From contig OX352761.1 of NCBI GenBank assembly GCA_947095585.1, forward strand, positions 89,198,779 through 89,262,778: a DNA stretch of 64,000 bases. Reading direction: 5' to 3'. The DNA comes from Nephrocerus scutellatus. Its lineage: Eukaryota > Arthropoda > Insecta > Diptera > Pipunculidae. How positions within the stretch are numbered: the stretch's first letter is position 1; the number at the start of each line of letters is the position of its first letter. Below the pieces are notes generated by a model. The model was given only the letters and a program-made list of their open reading frames with translations, was not told the origin of the DNA and searched no databases. Positions 11,841 through 24,600 of the stretch are shown piece after piece. The translations under genes were made by a program, and so were the position numbers.

Positions 11841-12945
11841 TCAGCAATAAAGCGTAATACATATGCAAAGACTCTTAGCATCCTCTCATATGAATTGACA
11901 AAACGACACGATGAAACAATGTTGTCGTTCTTCTTCAACGCGACCAGAGTAACTTCCATCTTTCTTGGCTCCGGCGCATTTTTTACAAACCCGTGAAATT
12001 TTACCTTGGTAATCAATGCCTTGAATGCAAATCGAGAAATTGCAAGCCCCTTTACCGATGATACGCCTTTCCGAAACTTTTTCTACTGTGAATGATATGG
12101 CTCAGGCAAAACAGCTTCCCAATCCAATTTCAATCGCCACAAATGCTGCATGAAAATCTTGGCTGCTACGCCTACGGGATTAAGCAGTCGTAATGGGTCG
12201 AATAAAGTTGCAATGTCTGCTAAGACTCGACGTTTGGAGACTAGGGCATCTGTGACCTTTTCAATATACTCGTATCGAAAAACATCTTCTGCTGAATGCT
12301 ACGAGAGCCCCAATGTTTTCACACAGTCGCTTGACTCGAAACGAATTGGCGTTACCGGAGATGTATCAGGAATTCCATGCATCAGACGGTGATCATTGGA
12401 TGCCCATTTTCTTAATTCGAAACACCAAGGCTTTAATATTTTATCCACCTCCTCTCTCAGCTGCAATGCTTATTCTTTAGTGTTTGCGCCAGAAATCATA
12501 TCATCCACGTAAAAGCTGCAATGGCTCGGATGGATTGGCTCACCATAAAATACATTGCAAGTAAGTTTGCTCTGCATCCAGAGAAACCTGCCGATACATC
12601 TTCGATATGTCTGCGAATAAGGCGAAGCGGCGAACTCTGAAGCGCAAAATAGTCGAAAATAAATCCTTTTGAATAGTTGGCCCTACTTTCAAAATTGTAT
12701 TTAGCGATTCGCCCGAAGTAGTTCTACACGAAGCATCAAAAACGACACGTAGCTTCGTTGATGCGCTCTCTAGCTTGATAAAGCAATGATGGGGCAGAAA
12801 ATGCACGCATTTTGAGCTCCTTCCCACATCCACCCTTTCCATATGGTTTAAGGCTTCGTACTCAATCATGAATTCCCGACACGGCTGGAGAAGCTCAACA
12901 TTCCGTTTAAACCGTCTTTCTAGGTTTAGAAATCGGGTTTTGTCT
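11554..12945 (-). pseudogene. BEL/Pao pol remnant (RT and start of integrase), minus strand
   Basis: Minus-strand reading order. From about 12945 the RT begins (DGRFIVKLPLK), passes through LPHHCFIKLESASTKLRVVF (near 12800) and ALFADISKMYRQV (near 12610), then YVDD in another frame (near 12510). Next come the connection region (near 12330-12130), fragments of an RNase H region and the integrase N-terminus (to about 11570). Several frame breaks and stops occur (e.g. after TLGLS). The protease is absent: gag zinc-knuckle sequence runs straight into the RT. Most of RNase H and the integrase core are also gone. The element cannot make its own enzymes. Confidence 0.8.
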
Positions 12946-14111
12946 ATCCAAAAACTTTGCCGAGCGACAACACCTCGCCCTTAAGCGGTAATTTAACGAT
13001 GAATCGTCCGTCCTTGCATTTCAAACAAAGACCAGCTCGACAAAATCGCACCTTGTGACCCATGTTCAGATAATTGATACACAATTCTAACTTCTTGGCT
13101 TCGTTAAACCGCTCGCCCGCCGTTAATAAATTGAATGTTTGGCAACGAGTTATACCATGATCCCAGCTGTAACAAAGAACGCACTGCAATTGTCGAGAAC
13201 TTGAAATGGTTGCACTCAAAGTAGTGCTACGGCCGGAGTACCGATTAATAACTGGCTTAGCCGAAGGCGATCTAGATACTGATGATGAACTGGGCCCTGA
13301 GTTATACTCCTTGTTTTCTAATGCTTGGCAACGTCTTGTTAGGCATCTCTCCAAATCCTTCCAAACAGGTAATTTGTCATTACATAGATACTTCCTCTTC
13401 CCATTTGGCTAACGACGCGTCGTCTAATTTATTTGCTACTACGAACAGCAAAAATGCAGTGCAAAGCTCCTCATGACTGCCCAATGATGTCAACAACGAC
13501 CGCATGTTGCAATTTACTGTGTCAACAAGATTGCAAAGTGACGACGCTGACCTTGAGACTGGCTTAATTTCGTGCAATGCACGAATGTGCGTTTGAAAGA
13601 TGATGCGCTTATTTCCATATCTTTCACGCAGCAGCTTAAGCGCCCCTAGGTAGTTTGCTTCGGTCATTTCCGGCGCCTTGACAGTGTTACTTGCTGGCTC
13701 TCGCAAGCAGTTTCGCAAATGAGTAAATTTTTCGATCGGTGATAAATGCTCATCACCGTGCACTAATGTACAGAATAATCTGTAAAAATCGGTGATCCGT
13801 ATAATTTCCGTTGAAATGCGGCAATTCAATTTTCGGAAGACGACGAGGTGCACCATGCGCCTGACTTATGTTTGCGATCGATTGATGTAAGTCAGTGCCT
13901 TGCACCGACAACGACGAGTCCTCGCTTGAACCGACAATAGCGTAACCTTCACGTTACAATATGTGTCCTCGAATTGTTCGCAATCATCCTTCTCCAACTC
14001 CGTAGGGACCAGACTCTCGATGCTAGCCTGTACTGTTTCGAATTGGCCGAAGAAATTGTCTAACCTGGAGATTACGTCGAACTCCGAAATTCTTTCATTA
14101 TTTGCCTCCAC
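12944..14111 (-). pseudogene. BEL/Pao gag remnant, minus strand
   Basis: Three consecutive minus-strand frames: 14111-13866 (start MEANNERISEFD), 13856-13380 (KLLRERYGNKRIIFQTHIRA, typical of BEL/Pao gag) and 13354-12944. The last contains the zinc-knuckle zone with CVLCYSWDHGITRCQ and, less well preserved, CINYLNMGHKVRFC and GLCLKC. The frames are shifted against each other, so at least two indels have occurred. The end of the third frame fuses to the RT start, which marks an internal deletion. Confidence 0.8.
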
Positions 14112-14494
14112 GTAATTCTTTATTTTCGTTTGTGAGCCTTTTATGCTTGACCGGCTGGTTTTAATTCAGCCAGCCTTGATGTCTCAGGTGGTTCGATTAG
14201 GTTAGTTAAATTAGTTAGGTTAGGATGTTAGGCACGATGTCTGAAAATGCTTATCGTCTCGATTTTTGTGCGAATGCGAAGTGAGCGATGCAATGCGAAT
14301 GCAAATTAATTTTATGCTTAATGCGAACTTGCGAATGGAGCGAAATAAACTAATTTTATGTGTGATGCGAAAATGCTATTCGCCTGCAAAAATGCTTTTC
14401 GCGAAATAAAATTAATTTTATGCGTGTGATTAGGGCGAATGGAGTCGATTTTCTGCGTTGCTTTCTGGATTTATATCCGGCTCGAAGGATCAAT
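14112..14494 (-). repeat. BEL/Pao leader or LTR part with recurring taattttatg motif
   Basis: Lies between the gag start and the recognisable LTR piece. No ORF. The motif taattttatg occurs at about 14309, 14351 and 14411 and again at the end of the LTR piece (14613), separated by stretches rich in gcgaatgcg. I read this as leader or LTR sequence containing a degenerate short repeat. No primer-binding site could be assigned. Confidence 0.45.
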
Positions 14495-14623
14495 GATTCC
14501 TCCACGACTAGAAGAATAGGTTGAATATATTGAAAGATTTCGAAATAATGTGAAATTATAAATAGCTAAATTTTAATTTATTAATTTTAATAAAGAACAC
14601 TGTGCGATGAAGTTAATTTTATG
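14495..14623 (-). repeat. BEL/Pao outer LTR piece
   Basis: Matches the LTR piece at 11424-11553 over about 130 bases with roughly a dozen differences (e.g. gaagaatag versus gaggaatag; ataatgtg versus ataaagtg). It lies upstream of gag in the minus-strand sense, so it belongs to the 5' LTR. The divergence points to an old insertion. Confidence 0.65.
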
Positions 14624-15697
14624 AGAAAGCAAAATGACCGACAAATAGCAATGGTGACGACGAACGAACTTAGCTCCTCTTTCTACGCCACACGCCGCAA
14701 CAGGAGGAAAAATATAAAAAAAGGTTTTTTGATGAAACTAAAATCCTTTAGTCTTTAGACTAAATTACAACTATCCATATGGCGAGCTAAGTAGCGCTAA
14801 TTTACTATCTTAATAGGCGGTTCTCAGTTCAAAATTAGTAAATACAAATCCAAAAGAACAAGGCATTAATAAAGTTACAAAGTATTTAGTCATAGTTGCT
14901 CGGATGCGGTCTTACAATCGATTTAATATCGGCCTTTAATGTTATATTCAGTGATTCTGTTGATTCAAGTGATTGTTAGAGCAGAAGGACGATTTTGGTT
15001 GCAATAAGTGAGTCGGAAAGTGAAAAGTGAGTTCCCCTCCTGCAGAACCACAAGTTTGTATTTTAGTATGTGTTTGTGTTTATGTTAGTATGATTTTCTG
15101 ACGCATGCGCATAACTTCAGTTTGTTCTTCTCCTAAGAGCAGTGCTGCTGTTAACATTTTTTGAACGGAGTATATTACAGGTTCTTGTGAGTATATTAAA
15201 CTACACGATAAAAATAAATATAAAAAAAAGATCCAATAGAGAAATAGTCGGGTTGGGGAAAGAAAAAAAAAAGACAATTTTTGTACTAGATTCTGTCATT
15301 AAAGTTACACTACGGCAAGGAAAGAAAACGCATTACACAATAATAAAATTGTATGCTATACAACTCGAACGAGGCCGAGGTATTGCAAACATGTGAGGAA
15401 AAAAAACAGGTGAGACCCATTTATATAAAAGGGGAATAAATGAGAATATTGGTTGGCATTTTGCAGGTAATGGAATTCAACGACCCGCAAATGTACAAAA
15501 AGCTAAAATTGGACTTGAAAATTTGTATTATTGTGTGAATAACTTGACCGTTATATGTGCAAATTTTCACTACACAGAGTGCTTTTTTTATGCGAATCGA
15601 AAATCATCATATAACATATGCTCGGTGGTTTAAGCAGCTTGCTGCTTGTTGGACAGTATTTTTTGTTTTTAGAAATTGATTTAAGTTAAAGTAGAAA
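14624..15697 (+). other. Region upstream of CHP1 exon 1; promoter and 5' UTR expected
   Basis: No recognisable coding sequence and no transposon that I can name. Candidate 5' UTR donor sequences (aagtgagt) occur near 15006 and 15026. This would fit a noncoding first exon, but I cannot prove it. AT-rich from about 15140 on. Confidence 0.3.
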
Positions 15698-18600
15698 ATG
15701 GGGAATAAGTCTTCCTTGCTTTTACGACCTGAGGAAATCGGGCAAATTCAAGAAGAAACTGGATGTAAGTATAGAATACGTAAATGTTAATATATATACA
15801 AATCATATATGCACATGCATGAAAAAATATTGTATTTTACGTGTACTGATTTACAACTGTATGTATGTCATCAATTCATCATTTAATGGAGTACCTCTTT
15901 TCCACGAAATTGGCATATCATTTAAGCGTGATATTCACATACAAATAAGGTTGAAAGGCGCGTTCGAGATAGCGGAGGGTTCAGTGATTTTCTCTTTCTT
16001 CTCACTGAAGAGGATTACTTTCAGTCGAATAACATTCTCAGCTATCTGTCCGCTCAGCAATAAAAAAACAACCCATAAAAATTGAAATTTTTCATGTAAA
16101 TTCTCTAATAGAAGATACATATGTATACACAGTTTGAACGGGGTTAATTTAGAAAAAATTAATTTTAGAGTCCCTTCACTTCAAAATTTTTTCAAAAACT
16201 GTTGTCAACGGATATACTCATGTGTAAAAAAATTTGTATGGGAGTCTCCGACCATGATCCTCACTTCCAACTTTCAATGGTAAGTGTTGTCATCGGAGAT
16301 ATGCAAATTTGAAGAAAATCGGGTTAATTTTTAAAAAATTTATATTATTTATTATTATTTAAAAAAATTTATATGGGCACTCCCCGGGGCCCAGGGCCCA
16401 TTCGCTCAAAAAAATTTCAAAAAGTTTTGTCCTCGGAGATACACCTATACACGGGCCTCAGAGCCCGCTCGCTCAAAATTTTTTACAAAAAGTTCGGTCT
16501 TTCGGAGGTACACATATTTAAAATTTAAAGAAAACCGGCCCTCAGGACCATTCATTCCAAAAATTTGACAATAAGTTTTGTCAATCGGAGATACACATAT
16601 GCCTAAAATGCAGTATTACATTCAATAAAAAGCCAAAATTTGTCGGTCGATCGAACCTTAAATCTCGAAAATGAAGAATGTATGTAGATTATTTTTCTTA
16701 TTATGAACAAAAGGCACACATTTTGCTCGCAATTTCCTTTTTAAATTCTCTATATTAACTTCACTTATAGTCACAAAACGAAAGATTGTAATGTCCATGC
16801 TACTATAAATGTGGTGAAAGTAATCTTGCAATATGATCAGTGTACAGAAACAAAATTATGTTGTCTAAATTCTAGGAGAGCCAAAGGCAAATTGGAAATA
16901 GAGGAGATTGTCTCTGACCACAACACAAAAGACCACAACTGTTCCATGTACAAAAGAAAAATCCTGGCTGAAAAAATAAAACAATTTACTAGCCATTAAA
17001 TTATATTAAATGTATATATCTAAACTTTCAGGGTCTTATTAAGAATTTTTGTGATTTGGAATCCCTAATTTTTACAGAAAATATTAAACTTATCCGTTTA
17101 GGTAAAACACATTTAAGTGAATATGATGATGATGATTTAGTCGACATTAATAACTATAATCTATCTAGGGTGTACCCTAGTTTACGTCATACCGGTGGAG
17201 TGTGCATTTATTCTAAAAATTATAAATGTTGAGTTTTGGCGGGCTGCAGTTAAAGTCTCATATGGGAACATTTTTTTAATATTTGCTGTGCAGTTTTAAT
17301 GAATTAATATGTATTTGTGGTGATTAAATATTAACTGGATTCTAAATAATGATAACAAAATACGTATTGCACAATGTATACATCACTGGGGGTTTAATCA
17401 AATTATCACGGAAGACACCAGAATAGTGCAAACGAGTAGATCTCTTATTGACTATGTGACAAACGGTGATGACGCGATTATAGACAGTCATGTCCTAAGC
17501 CTCTCGCATCACAACTCCTATCTTATGCGTCCACGTCGCGTCACTGGAAACAGGGCCAAATCAAGTGAACGATTTCGGTACCCAATCCGATTTGCATTAG
17601 CTTGGGTCGGGGCTAAATAAGAAGGTGGACTAGCCTTGGTCGGCGGCGCTTCATGTCGATATGGGTTGCGGTTGGCCAATCACCATTCAACTGAATTAAT
17701 TGATTCTTGAAACTAATACAAGCCTCGGATACATATCGAATTTATCATCAATGACCTTTGACCCACGGAAAAGGACACGTTTTGGAACTTGGAACATACG
17801 CACGCTCGTCAAGACAACAACGCTTGCACAATTAACAAAAGAATTTCGATAATACCATCTAGATATTCTTGGTCTTAGTCGGTCGGCCTGGAGTAGGGGA
17901 AAAACGAACATCTACCGGCGAGTTTAAAATTTTTTCGGGTAAGCCTGCAGGAGAACACCATGCGAATGGAGTGGGATTTCTACTCTCTAAGCCGCGAGAA
18001 GATAATTACAGGACTGGCAAGCAATATCCGATAAAATTATTATTGGAAGATTTTAATCTGCTGTTCGTCAGGTCGTGTTTGGCAAAGTTTACGCAACAAC
18101 GGAACAAGCCATCTCCGAAGAAAAGACACCTTTTACTTGTGTCTAAATAATTCATTAAATCAACTACGGAAGAGTGACATCGTTATTTTGATGGGTGACT
18201 TTAACGCAAAGGTAGGCAGCGACAACAGTCATTGGGAACATGTCATGGCCTTGGTTCTATGAATGACAACGGTGAAAGGTTTGCTGATCTATGTTCTGAT
18301 AGCAAACTAATCATTGGAGGCCCAAATTTTCCCACAAAAACATCCACAAAGCCACCTGGACCTCGTGATCACATGTACAACAACCAGATTGATCACATCG
18401 CTATAAGCCGCAAGGGGTGATCATCGTTGCTGGACGTTAGAACCCGAAGCGCAGCCGACGTCAACAGCGACCACCACCTTCTGGTTGGCAGTGTGCGATT
18501 GAAGCTCGCGGTCCACTCAACCACACGAAGTCAAACAACGAGAAAGCCAGCTGTAGCAGCACTGAAAGACCCAAATGTGTAACAGCCCCAAACCCTAGAG

Positions 18601-21600
18601 TCTAAATGGGAGAAAACAGTAAATGCATATACGGAGGCAGCCTCAACCATAGAACACCATTCGTGAACGCCAATCCATCAAAGCAGAGTTAAACGCGGCC
18701 TCGGGTGCCGAGCGAAGCGCATTACCGCGGAAGTATAGGGATCTAGACCGGAAAGTTGGCCGTTCAGCTAGGAACGACAAACGAACATGTCTAAGCGCGA
18801 CATCGCAACACAAGCACAGCAAGCCGCTGATAGTAGACAATACAGCACAGTCTACGAACTCGCTCGTAAGCTTGCCAACAAGAAACACCACATCAACTAC
18901 CCTGTTAAGGTAATTGACGGCTCTTTGATCCTTATGGAGGAACAACAACTAACCCGCTGAACAGAACATTTTAAAAAAGTTTTGAATTTTATTTCGCCAG
19001 GTACGTTTATTAAACCACATATGCACCCTAATAGGCTACTTAACATCAGCGGCGCTACTCCTTCGTTGGATGAGATAAGGACAGCAATTCGTTCACTGTA
19101 ATCGGGTAAAGCAGCAGGCAATGACAACAACTACGCAGAACTCCTTCAAGCCGACGTCGAGTTAACTACGCGAACATTACATGCCAAGATATCTGGGAAT
19201 CTGAATCCATTCCGTCGTCTTTATAAGAAGGCTTAATAGTCAAACTCCCCAAGAAAGGTGATTTGAGCAATTGCGAAAACTGGAGAGGAATTACCCTGCT
19301 AAACACCATAAACAAAGTGATCCCCTCTATAATAGCTAGGCGCTTACGGAATGCGTTAGAGCCAATTTTGAGAAATTAACAAGCAGGATTTCGCCCAAAC
19401 CGTTCATGCACTGATCAAATGAACACCCTGCGTATAATCATTGAACAGATAGTTGGGTATCGCTCTCCTATGTATACGGTTTTTGTAGATTTTAAACGCG
19501 CTTTTGATAGCGTAGTCCGAAAGATGGTGTGGCAGATTTTGTCTAGCTATGGTGTTCCGTATAAACTCATTAACATCATTAAGGAGCTGTACCTCGACTC
19601 AACATGCCGCGTCATTCATAACGGTCATCTTGGCTCACCTTTCAATATATACTCAAGCAAGGCTGCACCCTCTCACCATTGCTTTTCACAATTGTCATCG
19701 ACTGAGGGATGAAAATAGTAACCCGTACTCCATCGGGTTTGCCATGGAATGTTTTTCACCGCCTAAAAGACCTAGACTATGCCGATGATATCTGTCTCCT
19801 ATCACAATCGCTAGGTGACATGGAGCGAAAATTAAACTCACTAGAACTCCACGCTAACAAAGTGGGTTTAAAAATTAATGTCTCAAAAACAAAACTACTT
19901 CGCGTTAACGCTAGTGGAACATTGATCTCTCGATTGACGGACATCAGATAGAGGAAGTCGATAAGTTTTGTTATTTGGGCAGCTGACTGTCAAGAAATTG
20001 TGGTGCTGACTCGGATGTGTGCTCTCGTGTAAACAAGGCGCGACACTCCTATAGTATGCTAAATAATATCTGGAACTCCTCGCAAATCTGCCGGAATCTG
20101 AAGCTAACCATCTTCAGATCTAACGCTCTCAGACTCTTGTATAGCTGCGAAAAGTGGAAAGTCACAGAGTCAATTGCGACGCGCCTCAAAGTCTTCGTCA
20201 ACAAGTGCTTAAGGAAGATACTGAGAATAAGATGGCCAGACATTATCACCAATCAAGACTTGGGGAGAGTAACGCAGCAGGAAGCAATCGCTCAACTGGA
20301 ATCCACAAGGAAGCCGCCGAGTTGGCCGTCCTAGCAAGACATGAAAAAGGACAATAGAAGAGGAAGCAAGATCCAACGTGAACGAGTGGCGTCTCTTGAA
20401 ACTTCAGGCGATAAATCGAGTTCGTTGGCGGACGTTTGTAGAAGCCCTATGCTCCCCAGCGGAGTAAAGGAAATAATAAAGATTGTCAATGACAACTACA
20501 ACATAAAAGCAAATATTAAAAATGATTATAAAATTAGAGATCACGAAACTATTGAAATTTCAATAAATACGTGTTTTAATATCGGTGAAAAACACATTCT
20601 TTTAGTTATAATAAAGTTTTATTCAGAAATAGAATTGGCCATAGTTATACGCTAACATTTTTTTACAGTGTGTAAAAATAAGACAACAAATTTCTATGAA
20701 CAACTGCGATTAATCGCACCTATTAAAGAAATAAGTGTAAGAAATAAAAACTTCTGGTTCTCCAATGAATTAAGAATTAAATAAAGAATTAAGAAATAAA
20801 TTAAATAAAATTAATCAATATAAAACAGCCATTCTACTCAATAGTAGTGGACTAAATATAAAACTTTACGTAACTATTATAAAAATATGTTAAATAACGC
20901 AAAGAAAATATTCATAACACATAAAATAGACCGTTGTCACCATTAAAATGAGATGTGGAAAAATATTTAAACTTATATATTAAAAGAACCTTACAATGAG
21001 ATAAAAGAAATTTGGTTTGATTCCGTTAAAGTTAGTGATAGTATTGCAGTGAAATATTGCAAAAAACTTTAATTCATATTTTGTTTAAAGTGTTGTTGAT
21101 ATTAATAATGGTATACATAATTTACGGAGATCAGCCATCAGCAGAGAAGAGCGAATAACAGAGAATGCTTCAGAAATGCATGTGGACGCAACTAACTCTG
21201 ACTGGTGGAAGTGCGATCAAACCTCCACGTAGTGGCCGCATGGTCGTTGCGAGTACAAGGTTTGCCATCACCATCTTTTTATATAGACTTTAAAGCCGCC
21301 TATGATAGCATAGCCAGAGTAGAACTTTATAGAGCCATGAGAGAATTCGGCATCCCAAATAAACTGACACGACTATGTAGGTTGACCATGACCAATGTTA
21401 TAAGCCAAGTAAAAATATCCGGATCACTATCAAGCCCATTCAACATCTATAACGGGCTCCGACAAGAGGATGGACTGGCCTGCGTCCTCTTCAACAAGGC
21501 GTTGGAAAAAGTGATCCGAGACTCTGACGTAACCGCGTTCGAGAGAAAAATCTTACGGAGAATCGTTGGCCCCGTATGTGAGGAAGGAAGATTCCGGAGA

Positions 21601-24600
21601 TTTTATAATGATGATGTCTACGAGCGTTACCGCGATGTCGACATCGTGAAGAAAATTAAGCTAGGTAGGCTCCGGTGGGCAGGACACCTAGCTCGCATAA
21701 TAATTTACCATATCAAAACATAATAGAAGAAAATAATTTAACATTCACATTCACACATATAAATCTAATCAATTTACAAAATATAACTAAATTAGTGAAT
21801 AGTAAAAATGATATGAACTTTATTAATATAAACATTATAAAGGATTGCTTTGATTTAGTAGGCCATAATTTATTATCAATTATGAATAAATCGTTGGAAG
21901 AAGAAATTTTTTCGACAATGTGGAAAGAATCGTTAATCGTACCTATCGTTAAAATACGAAGTACAACTAATTGCGCCGAATTTCGAACAGTGAATATGAT
22001 TTCTATTGAGGCTAAAATATTAGAGAAAATAGTAAATGCACAGCTAAAAAAAAATCTAGAAGATAATATTTTTATTATTCGAATATCAGTCTGCTTTTCG
22101 GCAAAACCATAATTGTGAAACACTTATTAATTTAGTCATCACAAACTGGAAAGAAGCAGTTCATCTTAAAAAAGTCTTTCTTGATCTTCACAGAGCTTTT
22201 GAAACTATAGACAAAGAAATTCTATTGTTAAAACTCCAAAAACTAGTAGTTTTGTCCATCGGAGATACACCTATACTTAAAATTTAAAGTAAATCAGTCC
22301 AGAGGGGTGCCCGGGCCTCAGAGCTTGTTCGCTCAAAATTTTTTACAGAAAGTTCGGTCTATGGGAGATACACATATGTTTAAAATTTAAAGTAAATCGA
22401 GTTAATTTTATGGCCCTGCCCCTGGCTCTCAGGCCCATTCACTCCAAAAATTTTACAAAAAGTTTTGTCAACCGAAAAAACACATATGCTTAAAATTGTG
22501 TATAAAATTTTAAGAAAATCGGGATAATTTTTATTTTAAATTTGTATGTGGCTCCACGATATCGCGGTCCGGCGTCTGTAAATTTTTTACAATAAGTGTT
22601 GCCCATCGGAAATACACACGTGTATAAAGTTTGAAGAAAGTCGGGTTAATTTTTTTTCAGGCTTTCGAGTTCCTAAAGGATTTTGCAAATAAAACACAAC
22701 ACAAGTTTATTAATTTACAAATGACAACTTTAATAAATAGGCAGTAAAAACAACACAAGTTTACAATTTAAACTGGTGATAACTTTAAATTTACAGAAAA
22801 ACACTTATTACTTGTACTTTACAATATTTCTGCAAGCAAGAGCTTTTACAACTCCACTGGTTAAATTCCAACTAACTAATCAGTAATCTGCAGTGAACGC
22901 CACCTTTTATACTCATTGAAAAAGTTCCAGAAACTTCCAATATTATAGACAGAAATATCAAGAAAACTGTAGCCTTATTCCCTTATTTACAACTAACGAT
23001 ACTTATACATAATTATTTCAAAGTGCAAGTAATCTAATAATAATCTAATATTTTTAGATCTACTTATTTTTGGACGAGCCCGTACATTGCGATTTATCTA
23101 GGATTCGAACCTACAGCGCTACTAACTACTTTTCGTAATATTACTCCCACTTTAATTCTGTTCGTCCCGAACAGATTCAGCACTCCTTCTGATGTGTTAC
23201 CTTGTCAATTGTCGATGTGAACAACTTTCATTTTAACATCTGGGGTTTTGTTGAATCTGATATACTGCGTCGTTGTTCCTTTTGTAGGGTTCTTCCCAAC
23301 TTTGCTGTGGTTTCTGTAATTTCCCTTGTCTTGTCTTGGAATTGTATAGCCAAACGAAGTCTCCTTCCCGCAATTTTTCATAGTTCGTACGCAGGTGATT
23401 CTGGGTATTCATTCCTTCGTTACCATTCACAAAGTTGCTCATTACTGTTCCAAGGACATTGATCACCATTGGTCTTCGATCGGAATCCTTTGCATCTTGC
23501 ACATCTTTTTGCGCTACAACTTTGTATCGATGCGTTTTCACTCTATTTGTTTGTTGGAGTCCACTTCTTACTTGATCTAGTGTCCTCTCAATTCCCAAAT
23601 GTTCGCCTAATGTTCCACTGTGTGCATCGTGAAGAACTTTGTTCATCAAATTCCTTGGTAACACTACCTTTGATTTGGAATACCGACCATCGGCGGATTT
23701 CCATTGCCTTACTAGTAGCCCATCTTTGAATCTCAATGACTGCCATTGAGCCCAGTATCTTTTTACTGTCGGACTTGCTGTTGCAATTTCGTTCCAGTGC
23801 GGTCTTTCTCCTTACTCCATCCATCGGAGTACTGGAGTAATTGAATCGTCCCGCTCTTGTTTATCCCTAAGCTGCTCTCTTGTCAAATGATGTTGCATTT
23901 GCTGGATCGTGATTAGTGAAAAAACTGAGCATTTCTGGTTTTCCGGTCTTCTACCGGTTTTGTACTCATGGACACAACACTTCCTGAATGACCCACTATT
24001 GTGATTGCTGGTCATGCTGAGCGGAACTTCCACATTATGCTATCTCAGTACTTGCCTCCTTAAAGCAAGTGACATCTGGTGCGCCATCATAAAGTCCAGA
24101 CCCAATATGCATTCATCTTCTACTCGGGCAACCATAAACCGATGTCGAAACCTTAATCCTCCAAACTCGACTGTAAGGAAACGTTCACCCTTAACTGCTG
24201 CAGCCTCTCCTGTAGCTCAACTTGTAGTGATGCACTCTTTCTACTTGCTCTCCAGACACCATTTCAGGACTCACGATTGATCTGGAAGCTCCTGTATCTA
24301 ATATAAAATCGCAACGTCTTGTCTCTAATACACCACTAACAACCAGACTGTTGCAATCCCTTCCAAGATTTGTACTGCGTATTGTGACCCTGGGATATTC
24401 ACTTGTCTTCTTCAGCTATTGCACTGCAAAGCTAGTACAAGACGATCGCTCCATCTGTGCATCTATCTGACGTAAACTTTCCAGATTATTGACAGTATTC
24501 ACAGGCTGTCTCATCATGTTAACAGTGCTCAGTTCCTTGCAATCCTAAATGAAATGTCCAGGTTTCTGACATCTAAAGCATTTTATACGGGAATTAGATG

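Noticed and set aside
23101..23130. tRNA gene suggested by ggattcgaacct in the gypsy LTR
   Set aside because: The word occurs in both LTRs at the same place and no acceptor or anticodon arm can be formed. Kept only as an LTR observation.
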